A stretch of DNA of 9,606 nucleotides from Pseudomonadota bacterium. GTDB lineage: Bacteria > Pseudomonadota > Alphaproteobacteria > Rhizobiales > Kaistiaceae. A program made the translations under genes and the position numbers. The notes below the pieces were generated by a model. That model saw nothing but the letters and a program-made list of their open reading frames with translations, was not told the origin of the DNA and ran no database searches. Within the stretch, counting starts at the first letter, position 1, and every line of letters starts with the position of its first letter. The stretch lies in contig JAEWAD010000080.1 of assembly GCA_023391905.1 (NCBI GenBank), forward strand, positions 1 through 9,606, written 5' to 3'. This document shows positions 1 to 6,420 of this stretch, piece by piece.

Positions 1-67
1 GGGCAAGCCCGTCGACCAGGTGGTCGACACGGCCGAGGCTCGTCTCAAGTCGATCCTGAAGGAATAG
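1..67 (+). CDS. C-terminal end of a probable ABC transporter sugar-binding protein (partial)
   Basis: Only the last 21 codons are present, read in the frame starting at base 2 and ending with TAG at 65-67. The tail (GKPVDQVVDTAEARLKSILKE) is a charged amphipathic helix of the kind that ends many extracellular solute-binding proteins of the carbohydrate uptake family, where residues such as 'A...RLKSIL' close the mature protein. It lies 4 bp upstream of two CUT1 permease genes on the same strand, the normal place for the periplasmic binding protein of such a system. The assignment therefore rests mostly on gene order. The stop codon region also carries the ribosome binding site (AAGGA, 59-63) of the next gene, which suggests translational coupling. 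Confidence 0.6.
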   Translation, partial: GKPVDQVVDTAEARLKSILKE

Positions 68-71
68 TCAC

Positions 72-989
72 GTGTCGGTCCGGCCCCTGCTTGCCGGCGA
101 AACCACGACCTGGCGCGAAAGCGCCAGGGAGTGGCTGCGCTCGGGCAACTCCCTCCCCTTCTGGCTGCTCGCGCCGTCGATCTTCCTGATGCTCGCGGTC
201 ATCGCCTATCCGATGCTGACCGGGTTCTATTACGGATTCACGACCGGCTCGCTGCTCAAGACCGGCAAGTTCGTCGGGTTCGACAACTACATCCGCCTGC
301 TGCAGTCGGCGGACTTCCTGCACGCCCTCTGGTTCAGCTTGATCTTCGCCGTCTTCAACGTGATCGGGTGCTATGTGCTCGGCCTCGGGCTGGCGCTGCT
401 GATGAACCAGGACGTCCCGTTCCGCGGCTTCTTCCGCGTCGCGCTGCTGTTGCCGTGGATCGTGCCGTCGATCGTCTCGATCGTCAGCTGGCGCTGGATG
501 ATGGCCGACCAGCACGCCCTCTTCAATCAGATCATCGGCCTGTTCGGCGGCAGCCCGATCTACTTCCTGAGCGACGAGCACTGGGCGATCGCCGCCGTTA
601 TCGCCATCAAGATCTGGCGCTCCTTCCCCTTCATGATGCTGTCGCTGCTCGCCGCGCTGCAGGGCATCGACCGCAGCCTCTACGAGGCCGCGTCGCTCGA
701 CGGCGCCTCGCGCTGGAACCAGTTCCGCTATGTGACGCTGCCGCAGCTCAGCAACATCTCGATCGTGCTGTGCCTCTTGATGACGATCTGGACGGTCAAC
801 GACTTCGACACACCGTGGCTCCTGACCCAGGGCGGGCCGGCGAACGCGACCGAGAACCTCGTCCTCCTCGCTTATCGCTACACCTTCGGACGCAACGATG
901 TCGGCCTCGGCTCCGCCGTTTCCTTCATCACGCTCGCGATCCTGATGGTGCTCGTCGTCATCCTGCTGCGCCGCCAGAGGGAGCGCTGA
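72..989 (+). CDS. Carbohydrate ABC transporter permease, MalF-like (CUT1 family)
   Basis: This 305-residue inner-membrane protein is one half of the channel of a binding-protein-dependent sugar importer. About six membrane segments are visible, near residues 29-51, 84-111, 119-139, 170-195, 229-250 and 280-300. The cytoplasmic EAA loop that contacts the ATPase is clear: EAASLDG at 205-211, followed by a TLPQL segment at 222-226. The stretch LTQGGPANATE (251-261) matches the 'GGP...T' loop common in MalF/UgpA-type permeases. The start is GTG at 72, chosen because AAGGA (59-63) lies 8 bases upstream and the previous gene ends at 67. It pairs with the MalG-like gene one base downstream. The length is typical of the family, which lacks the large periplasmic insert of enteric MalF. 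The sugar transported cannot be named. Confidence 0.93.
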   Translation: MSVRPLLAGETTTWRESAREWLRSGNSLPFWLLAPSIFLMLAVIAYPMLTGFYYGFTTGSLLKTGKFVGFDNYIRLLQSADFLHALWFSLIFAVFNVIGCYVLGLGLALLMNQDVPFRGFFRVALLLPWIVPSIVSIVSWRWMMADQHALFNQIIGLFGGSPIYFLSDEHWAIAAVIAIKIWRSFPFMMLSLLAALQGIDRSLYEAASLDGASRWNQFRYVTLPQLSNISIVLCLLMTIWTVNDFDTPWLLTQGGPANATENLVLLAYRYTFGRNDVGLGSAVSFITLAILMVLVVILLRRQRER

Positions 990-990
990 C

Positions 991-1827
991 ATGGTCCATT
1001 CCGCCTCCCCGAACCGCAAGCGCTGGATGATGTTCTGGCTGCTCGTCATCATCACCATCGTCATCAACCTGCCGATCATCCTGATGGTGATGAACTCGTT
1101 CCAGACGACGGAACAACTGGTCAACCGCACGAGCATCCTGCCGCACGACCTGACGCTCGCGAATTATCGCTATCTGAACGAACGGACGAATTTCTGGACC
1201 TTCCTCTGGAACTCGTTCACCGTCTCCGGCGTCAGCACGATCACCAGCGCGGCCGTCGCGGCGCTGGCGGGCTACGCGCTCTCGCGCTTCCGCGGCCGGC
1301 TGATCACCGGCTATTCGCGGGCGCTCTTCGTCGTCCAGATGTTCCCGATCATCCTGGCGCTGATCCCGCTGTTCATGCTGTTCCGCTCGCTCGGCCTGAT
1401 CAACAGCCCGTGGTCGGTGATCATTCTCTACACGGTGGTGCACCTGCCCTTCGCCACCTGGATGGCACGGGCCTTCTTCGACACGATCCCGCGCGAGCTG
1501 GAAGACGCGGCGCTCGTCGACGGCTGCTCGCGGTTCGGCGCCTTCGTCCGCATCGTGTTGCCGCTCTCGGGCCCCGGCCTCGCGGCGATCGGCATCTTCT
1601 CGTTCCTGTTCTCCTACAACGAGTTCTTCGTCGCCAACGTCTTCCTGCGTGACCAGGACGCCATGACCCTGCCGGTCGGCATCACGATGTTCATGCAGCA
1701 ATACTCGACCGACTGGGGGAGCCTGATGGCCGCCGCCACGGTCACCGTCATCCCGACCTTCATCCTGTTCCTCGGCATCCAGAAATGGATCACCTACGGG
1801 GCTGTCTCCGGCGGCGTCAAAGGCTGA
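991..1827 (+). CDS. Carbohydrate ABC transporter permease, MalG-like (CUT1 family)
   Basis: This 278-residue inner-membrane protein is the second channel subunit and should dimerise with the MalF-like protein encoded just upstream. Hydrophobic segments lie near residues 12-34, 72-96, 108-130, 141-161, 197-217 and 243-264. The EAA loop reads EDAALVDG at 171-178, with Asp in place of the usual Glu before the two alanines, a mild change. The C-terminus (GIQKWITYGAVSGGVKG, 262-278) is the conserved MalG-type tail that enters the permease interface. The start is ATG at 991, one base after the previous stop. An AG-rich ribosome binding site (AGAGGGAG, about 976-983) lies inside the end of the upstream gene, so the two are probably translationally coupled. 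No ATP-binding subunit follows; one may be encoded upstream of the window or shared from elsewhere. Confidence 0.94.
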   Translation: MVHSASPNRKRWMMFWLLVIITIVINLPIILMVMNSFQTTEQLVNRTSILPHDLTLANYRYLNERTNFWTFLWNSFTVSGVSTITSAAVAALAGYALSRFRGRLITGYSRALFVVQMFPIILALIPLFMLFRSLGLINSPWSVIILYTVVHLPFATWMARAFFDTIPRELEDAALVDGCSRFGAFVRIVLPLSGPGLAAIGIFSFLFSYNEFFVANVFLRDQDAMTLPVGITMFMQQYSTDWGSLMAAATVTVIPTFILFLGIQKWITYGAVSGGVKG

Positions 1828-1869
1828 CGCCGTCCTCCAACAAGACCAACAAAATCAAGGAAACGCATC

Positions 1870-2946
1870 GTGTCCCAGCAAATCCGCGTCGGCATCGTCG
1901 GCTGTGGCGAGGTCGCGCAGGTCATCCATCTGCCCGCGCTCCGCGACCTCGCCGATCTGTTCCGCGTCTCGGCCCTCTGCGACGTCAGCCCGTCGGTCCT
2001 CGCGACCGTCGGCGACCAGTGGCCGGAAGCCGCGCGCCATGCCGATTATCGTGACCTGGTGGCCTCGGCCGACGTCGACGCCGTCCTCGTCGCCAACCCC
2101 AACGTCTATCACGCCGAAGTCGCCATCGCCGCGATCGAGGCCGGCAAGCACGTACTGATCGAAAAGCCCTACTGCGTCTCGCTCGCCGAGGCCGACGCGC
2201 TCGAAGCCGCCGCAGCCAAGGCCGGCGTCACCGTGCAGGTCGGTTTCATGCGGCGCTACGCCCCCGCCTTCACCGAAGCGGTCCGCCATCTCGAAGGCCG
2301 GCGCGGCGACATCCTCCTCGCCCGCGTGCACGACGTCATCGGCCCGAATGCGTCGATCATCAACTCGACCTCGAACGTCGCCCGCGGCAAGGACGTGCCC
2401 GAGGCGCTGCTCGAAGAGAGCCGCACGCGCATGAGCGCCGCGGCCAAGGCCGCCGTCGGGGTCGGCGAGGGCCCGAAATTCAGCGCCTACAATTTGCTGC
2501 TCGGCCTTTCGAGCCACGACATCTCGGCGATGCGCGAATTGCTTGGCCGGCCGAAAGCCGTGCTGAACGCAACCCAGCGCAATGGCGGCCGCGTGATCAC
2601 GGCGAGCTTCGACTACGGCCATTTCGTCTGCCAGTTCGAGACCGCCGTCGACCAGATCCCGCATTTCGACGCGCATCTGGAAGTGGTGACGCCGACCGAG
2701 ATCCTGCGCATCGACTACGACACGCCCTATATCCGCCATTTGCCGGCCAAGCTGACCGTGCTGAAGGGCCACGGCACGGCCGGCACCTCGACCGATACGA
2801 GCTTCCCGACCCGCTACGATTCCTTCGGGGTCGAATGGCGTGACTTCCACGCCAATGTCACCGAGCGGCGCACACCGAAGACCTCGCTCGCCGACGCCCG
2901 CGCGGACCTGGAGATCTTCCGCGACATGATCGCGCTCATGCAGTAG
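1870..2946 (+). CDS. Gfo/Idh/MocA family oxidoreductase (probable sugar or polyol dehydrogenase)
   Basis: This is a 358-residue cytosolic NAD(P)-dependent dehydrogenase. The N-terminal Rossmann fold starts with RVGIVGCGEVAQ (6-17), whose GxGxxA pattern binds the dinucleotide. AVLVANPNVYHAEVAIAAIEAGKHVLIEKP ends with the family's EKP signature at 98-100, whose lysine is a known catalytic residue. GFMRRYAPAF (125-134) is also typical. SSHD at 214-217 aligns in position with the catalytic His region of the C-terminal substrate domain. The start is GTG at 1870, with AAGGAAA (1857-1863) correctly spaced upstream; a longer start is unlikely because the upstream gap is only 42 bp. Enzymes of this family often sit with sugar ABC transporters and oxidise an imported sugar, inositol or sugar acid, or its derivative. 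The exact substrate is unknown. Confidence 0.92.
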   Translation: MSQQIRVGIVGCGEVAQVIHLPALRDLADLFRVSALCDVSPSVLATVGDQWPEAARHADYRDLVASADVDAVLVANPNVYHAEVAIAAIEAGKHVLIEKPYCVSLAEADALEAAAAKAGVTVQVGFMRRYAPAFTEAVRHLEGRRGDILLARVHDVIGPNASIINSTSNVARGKDVPEALLEESRTRMSAAAKAAVGVGEGPKFSAYNLLLGLSSHDISAMRELLGRPKAVLNATQRNGGRVITASFDYGHFVCQFETAVDQIPHFDAHLEVVTPTEILRIDYDTPYIRHLPAKLTVLKGHGTAGTSTDTSFPTRYDSFGVEWRDFHANVTERRTPKTSLADARADLEIFRDMIALMQ

Positions 2947-2951
2947 CCGCC

Positions 2952-3116
2952 TCAGACGCGCGGCGGGCTCGCATCGTCCTCGTCGTCGAGCAGGATGCGC
3001 TCCGCCGCGCCGTCGAGATCCTCGTACTGGTCGCTCTTCAGCGACCAGAAGAAGATCCAGAGCGCGACCACGCCGAAGAGGATCGCCAGCGGGATCAGGA
3101 AGACGAGGCTATCCAC
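2952..3116 (-). CDS. ccoS: Cytochrome cbb3 oxidase maturation protein CcoS
   Basis: This is a 54-residue membrane protein needed for insertion of cofactors (heme b and copper) into CcoN in species where CcoS has been studied. It begins VDSLVFLIPLAILFGVVALW, a single membrane helix at about residues 4-24. The family core follows: FFWSLKSDQYEDLDG (22-36), then AAERIL (37-42) and an acidic tail (LLDDEDDA). The start is GTG at 3116-3114, which overlaps the end of ccoI by 8 bases (GTGGATAG) and gives the usual CcoS length. A longer in-frame start at 3176 would add 20 arginine/proline-rich residues that are only the shadow of the ccoI tail. A weak ribosome binding site (GAGGG) lies about 8 bases upstream. 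It is the last gene of the cbb3 operon, ending 5 bases from the convergent dehydrogenase gene. Confidence 0.93.
   Translation of the reverse strand: MDSLVFLIPLAILFGVVALWIFFWSLKSDQYEDLDGAAERILLDDEDDASPPRV
2958..3010. terminator. Long GC-rich inverted repeat at the convergent gene ends, possible terminator
   Basis: GCGCGGCGG (2958-2966) is perfectly repeated in inverse as CCGCCGCGC (3002-3010). Inside it, CGCATC (2970-2975) pairs with GATGCG (2994-2999), and CTCG/CGAG can close a small tip around 2980-2990. The result is an extended hairpin whose base begins 12 bases after the dehydrogenase stop codon. It lies wholly within the 3' part of ccoS, in the codons for its acidic tail and the segment just before it. 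No run of T follows on either strand, so it is not a classic intrinsic terminator. It could slow RNA polymerase or protect the 3' end of the sugar-operon transcript, or it could be chance in GC-rich coding DNA. Confidence 0.3.
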
Positions 3117-5400
3117 GGCCGGCTGCCCTCGCCTCGGGGGCGGCAGTTTCCGGCGTCGTCGTGACGGCGGCAGCACCCGGCGCTTCGGGCTTCGCCTGCC
3201 CGCCGCGACCGGCCTTGAGCCGCAGTGCGTTGGCGACCACGACGATCGACGACAGCGACATGGCGAGCGCGGCGACCAGCGGCGTGACGAAGCCGGCGAT
3301 CGCGATCGGCAGCGCGATCAGGTTGTAGAGGATCGAGATGCCGAAATTCTGGCGGATGAGCTTTCCCGCCTCCTTCGAGACAGAGAGGGCCAGCGGCACG
3401 GCGCCGAGGCTCGGCCGCAGGAAGACGAAATCCGCCGCCTTGCGACCGATGTCGGCGGCGGTCGCCGGCGCCATCGAGACATGCGCGGCCGCCAGCACCG
3501 GCGCGTCGTTCAGGCCGTCGCCGACCATCAGCGTCCTGTGGCCGTCGCGGGCGAGCGCCTCGATCCGCGCCAGCTTGTCGGCCGGCAGCATCGCCGCCGT
3601 GTAGTCGCCGATGCCGAGCTCGCCGGCGACCCGCGCGACGGCCGGCAACTGGTCGCCCGACAGCATCAGCGGCGAAAGCCCCTGCTGGCGAAGCGCCGTC
3701 ACGACCTCGCGCGCATCCGGCCGCAGATCGTCATGGAAGGCGAAGCGCGCGAGCACCCTGCCGTCGCGGCCAAGCACCGTCCCGGCGCCGTCCGAGATAT
3801 CCGTCAGGGCAGCCCAGCCAACGCGGCCGAGCCGGTAGACGGCGCCGTCGCGGGCGACCGCCTCGATGCCCTGCCCCGGCAGTTCGTTGACGCGGGTGAA
3901 CACGATCCCGGCCGGGCTCCCACCGAAACGGTCCGCGATCGCGCGCGATACCGGATGGTTGGACGTCGCCGCCAGGGCCGCGGCGATCCGAGCCGCCGCC
4001 GGATCGATCGCGGCATCCTCGTCCAGCCGCAACCGGCCGAGCGTCAGCGTGCCCGTCTTGTCGAAGGCGACGCTGTCGATCTCGGCCATGCGCTCCATGG
4101 CCGAGCCGTCCTTGACCATGATGCCGTTCTCGAACAGGCGCCGCGCCGCGACGACCTGGACGATCGGCACGGCGAGGCCGAGCGCGCAGGGACAGGTGAC
4201 GATGAGGACGGCGATGGCGATGGTGATCGCCTGATGCCAGTCACCGGTGACAGCGAACCAGCCGACGAAGCTCAGCAGCGCCGTGGCATGGATGACGGGC
4301 GAATAGAGCTGCGCCGCGCGGTCGGCCAGGCGGCGGTAGCGCGCCTTGCCGCCCTCGGCGACCTCCATCAGGCGCACCATCTCGGCGAGGAACGAATCGG
4401 CGCTGCGGGCGACGACGGTCATCGTCAGCGGACCGGTCAGGTTGAGCATGCCAGCCTTGAGCGGCGCCCCCTCGGCGACCGGCTGCGGCAGGCTCTCGCC
4501 GGAGACGACGGAGCAATCGAGCTCGGACTGGCCGGTCGCCACCACGCCGTCGACGGGAATGCGATCCCCCGCCGCCACCATGAGCGTCATGCCGGGCTCG
4601 ATCTCGGCGAGCGGCAGGTAGTCGCGCGAACCGTCGGCGCGCAGCACGGCGGCGCCGCGCGGCGCGAGGCGAACCAGCCCGCTCACCGCCCGGCGCGCCC
4701 GCTCGCGCATCATGTGGTCGAAGACCCGCCCGATCAGCAGGAAGAACAGCAGCGACGTCGCCGCGTCGAAATAGGCGTGCGGACCGTTCTGATAGGTGTC
4801 GTAGACGCTCATGCCGAAGGCGAGCAGCACGCCGATGGAGATCGGGACGTCCATGTTGGTGCGGCCGTGGCGGAGCGCGTTCCAGGCCGAGCCGAAGAAG
4901 ACCTGGCCCGAGTAGAACAGCGCCGGCAGCGCCAGCACGGCGGAGATCCAGTGGAAAGCCTGGCGCGTGCCCGGCTCGGCGCCGGACCAGACCGACACCG
5001 AGAGCAGCATGATGTTCATCGACGAGAAGCCGGCCACCGCCAGCGCGCGCAGCAGCCAGGCGAGCTGCGGATCGCGATCGCTCTCGCCGGCGTCGAACAG
5101 GTGCGCGGCATAGCCGAGGCCGTCCAGCGTCTCGAGCAGCGGCGGCACGTCGGCGCCGGTCCATTTCACGCTGACGCGCCGGGTCGAGAGATTGACCCGC
5201 GCATGCGTCACGCTGGGGAGCGCGGCAAGGCCGCGCTCGATCTTGCGGATGCAGTCGGCGCAATGCACCGCCGGCACGGCGAGATCGACCTGGCGAACGC
5301 CGTCGCCGAGGTCGCGGCTCGCCAGTTCCAGTTCCTCCCGCGAAACGGGAGCCTGGAGCGGCCGGGCGGCGGCCGCCGCGTCGACCGCGCAACAGGTCAT
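3109..5400 (-). CDS. ccoI: Copper-transporting P1B-type ATPase for cbb3 oxidase assembly (CcoI/FixI)
   Basis: This 763-residue inner-membrane ATPase exports Cu(I) from the cytoplasm for assembly of the CcoN heme-copper centre. Motifs in order: an N-terminal Cys pair (C3, C4), a heavy-metal-associated domain at about 36-103 with metal site HCADC (C47, C50), the actuator SGES (300-303), the CPC ion-binding motif in the membrane (403-405), the phosphorylation site DKTGT (447-451), NHP of the nucleotide domain (481-483), the hinge GDGLND (627-632) and the last-helix MSLSS (714-718). About eight membrane helices are expected. The ATG at 5400 overlaps the previous stop as ATGA, with GAGG (5411-5408) as ribosome binding site. 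A longer open frame upstream is a shadow of the DUF2189-like gene. The last 35 or so residues are an Ala/Pro/Thr/Glu-rich tail that looks disordered. General Cu+ efflux (CopA) is the alternative, but its place beside ccoS argues for CcoI. Confidence 0.96.
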   Translation of the reverse strand: MTCCAVDAAAAARPLQAPVSREELELASRDLGDGVRQVDLAVPAVHCADCIRKIERGLAALPSVTHARVNLSTRRVSVKWTGADVPPLLETLDGLGYAAHLFDAGESDRDPQLAWLLRALAVAGFSSMNIMLLSVSVWSGAEPGTRQAFHWISAVLALPALFYSGQVFFGSAWNALRHGRTNMDVPISIGVLLAFGMSVYDTYQNGPHAYFDAATSLLFFLLIGRVFDHMMRERARRAVSGLVRLAPRGAAVLRADGSRDYLPLAEIEPGMTLMVAAGDRIPVDGVVATGQSELDCSVVSGESLPQPVAEGAPLKAGMLNLTGPLTMTVVARSADSFLAEMVRLMEVAEGGKARYRRLADRAAQLYSPVIHATALLSFVGWFAVTGDWHQAITIAIAVLIVTCPCALGLAVPIVQVVAARRLFENGIMVKDGSAMERMAEIDSVAFDKTGTLTLGRLRLDEDAAIDPAAARIAAALAATSNHPVSRAIADRFGGSPAGIVFTRVNELPGQGIEAVARDGAVYRLGRVGWAALTDISDGAGTVLGRDGRVLARFAFHDDLRPDAREVVTALRQQGLSPLMLSGDQLPAVARVAGELGIGDYTAAMLPADKLARIEALARDGHRTLMVGDGLNDAPVLAAAHVSMAPATAADIGRKAADFVFLRPSLGAVPLALSVSKEAGKLIRQNFGISILYNLIALPIAIAGFVTPLVAALAMSLSSIVVVANALRLKAGRGGQAKPEAPGAAAVTTTPETAAPEARAAGRG

Positions 5401-6182
5401 TTCATCGCCTCGTAGCTGTGCCAGGTGGCATGGCCGAGCAGCGGGAACACGACAATCAGCCCGAGAAGGCCGGTCGCCACGCAGAGGAGGAACAGCGCCA
5501 GCACGATCACGCCCCAGGCGATCATCACCGGCAGGTTGTTCCAGACCATCGAGATGCTGGTGCCCATCGCCGTGAAGGCATCCGTCTTCTGGTCCAGCAG
5601 CATCGGGATCGAGAAGGTGCTGATGGCGAAGGAGAAGGCCGCGAACAGGCCGCCGACGACCGTGCCGACGACGAGCATGGCGAGGCCGATCGGCGTCGTG
5701 AACAGCATCGCCACGACATGATCCAGGCCAGGGAACGGGCGCAGGCCGAAGAACAGCGCGTAGATGATGACCGCGGCGCGCATCCAGACCAGCATCAGCA
5801 GGCAGAGGATGGCGCCGGTGAACAGCACCTGGCCGCCGGAGTTGGGTCGCACGAACAGCATGCCGGCGAGCGAGATGCGCTCGCCCTTGGCGATGGCGCG
5901 GCTCTTGGCGTAGAGGCCGATCGCCACCAGCGGGCCGACGACCATGAAACCGGCCAGCGCCGGGAGCAGGATGTAGTCGAGCTCGAGCGCGAACAGGCCC
6001 CAGACCACAGCGACCGAGATCGCATAGACGACGACGCCGTAGGCGAGGCTGTCGAGCGGCCGGATTTTCAGATCGCGCCAGCCGGCGGCGAGCCAACCCA
6101 GTGCGGCGCTGGCGGGGAGACCGCGCCGCCGCTGTTCGGCGAGCGGGCGCTGGAAAGCTTCAGATGCCTTTGAGGTAGCCAT
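5397..6182 (-). CDS. DUF2189-like integral membrane protein of unknown function
   Basis: This is a 261-residue polytopic protein with about five or six hydrophobic segments, near residues 45-65, 71-91, 118-145, 163-190 and 218-248. The last is long enough for two. The N-terminal 40 residues are soluble and basic. The segment FSIPMLLDQKTDAFTA (190-205) followed by WNNLPVM (214-220), and the C-terminal FPLLGHATWHSYEA (246-259) with two histidines, resemble the DUF2189 (COG5473) family as I recall it; no biochemical function is established to my knowledge. The start is ATG at 6182, chosen for its strong AGGAGAGG ribosome binding site. The longer frame from 6305 would overlap the whole upstream gene. 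It overlaps ccoI by 4 bases, so the two are probably translated together. It sits where ccoG and ccoH normally lie, suggesting a role in membrane or copper steps of cbb3 biogenesis (inference). Confidence 0.85.
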   Translation of the reverse strand: MATSKASEAFQRPLAEQRRRGLPASAALGWLAAGWRDLKIRPLDSLAYGVVVYAISVAVVWGLFALELDYILLPALAGFMVVGPLVAIGLYAKSRAIAKGERISLAGMLFVRPNSGGQVLFTGAILCLLMLVWMRAAVIIYALFFGLRPFPGLDHVVAMLFTTPIGLAMLVVGTVVGGLFAAFSFAISTFSIPMLLDQKTDAFTAMGTSISMVWNNLPVMIAWGVIVLALFLLCVATGLLGLIVVFPLLGHATWHSYEAMK

Positions 6183-6185
6183 GAG

Positions 6186-6193
6186 CCTCTCCT
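6186..6193 (-). promoter_or_regulatory. Ribosome binding site that fixes the start of the DUF2189-like gene
   Basis: On the minus strand AGGAGAGG runs from 6193 to 6186. Its AGGAG part ends 6 bases before the ATG at 6182. This is the best Shine-Dalgarno match among the minus-strand genes here and favours the 261-residue product over the 302-residue extension. It lies in the 13-bp gap between two genes, so this gene can be translated independently of the one before it. Confidence 0.75.
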
Positions 6194-6195
6194 GC

Positions 6196-6420
6196 TCAGC
6201 ACGCGGACTTGGCGGCTCGGAAGCCATCGCCGGAACCATCGGGAACCTTCGCATGCGGCACGCAATCCGGCTGCGAGCGAAGGGCGACATAGACGAGATG
6301 CGCATTGGCGCCGAGCAGGACGATGATGCCGAACGACGCGATGGCGATCGAGATCCTCTTCCAGTTCAGCAGCCGCCGCGCGGCGGCCGGCGTGCGGCCG
6401 ATCGGGCGGGCGAGCGTCAC
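6196..6420 (-). CDS. Small single-pass membrane protein of the cbb3 operon, function unknown
   Basis: This is a 74-residue protein starting at GTG (6420-6418), which overlaps the ccoP stop as GTGA. The N-terminal 21 residues are strongly basic (five arginines and one lysine). One membrane helix spans about residues 23-47 (ISIAIASFGIIVLL, then GANAHLVYVAL). By the positive-inside rule the C-terminal 27 residues should be periplasmic. That tail contains SQPDCVPH (49-56) and ends AAKSAC, giving two cysteines (C53, C74), plus H41 at the helix end and H56. The coding frame is supported by its fit between ccoP and the next gene, the overlapping start and the clear topology. It is not CcoH: it is about half the expected length and lacks that family's sequence. 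I recall similar small proteins downstream of FixP in other rhizobial-type bacteria but cannot confirm it here. Confidence 0.75.
   Translation of the reverse strand: MTLARPIGRTPAAARRLLNWKRISIAIASFGIIVLLGANAHLVYVALRSQPDCVPHAKVPDGSGDGFRAAKSAC

Noticed and set aside
2995..5415. An 806-codon open frame on the plus strand, opposite ccoI.
   Set aside because: It lies wholly antisense to a gene with a full set of P-type ATPase motifs. Its product is Arg/Asp/Gln/Ala-rich with no domain pattern, as expected from the complement of GC-rich codons.
5401..6096. Extension of ccoI upstream to give a 995-residue protein.
   Set aside because: The added part is arginine/proline-rich and is a frame shadow of the DUF2189-like gene. 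The ATG at 5400 has a ribosome binding site and gives the normal length.
6183..6305. Extension of the DUF2189-like protein to 302 residues.
   Set aside because: It would overlap most of the 74-residue gene and adds a basic segment without pattern, while AGGAGAGG precedes the ATG at 6182 perfectly.
6196..6420. The 74-residue protein as a CcoH/FixH homologue.
   Set aside because: It shares only the single membrane helix. It is about half the family length and lacks the recognisable CcoH periplasmic domain.
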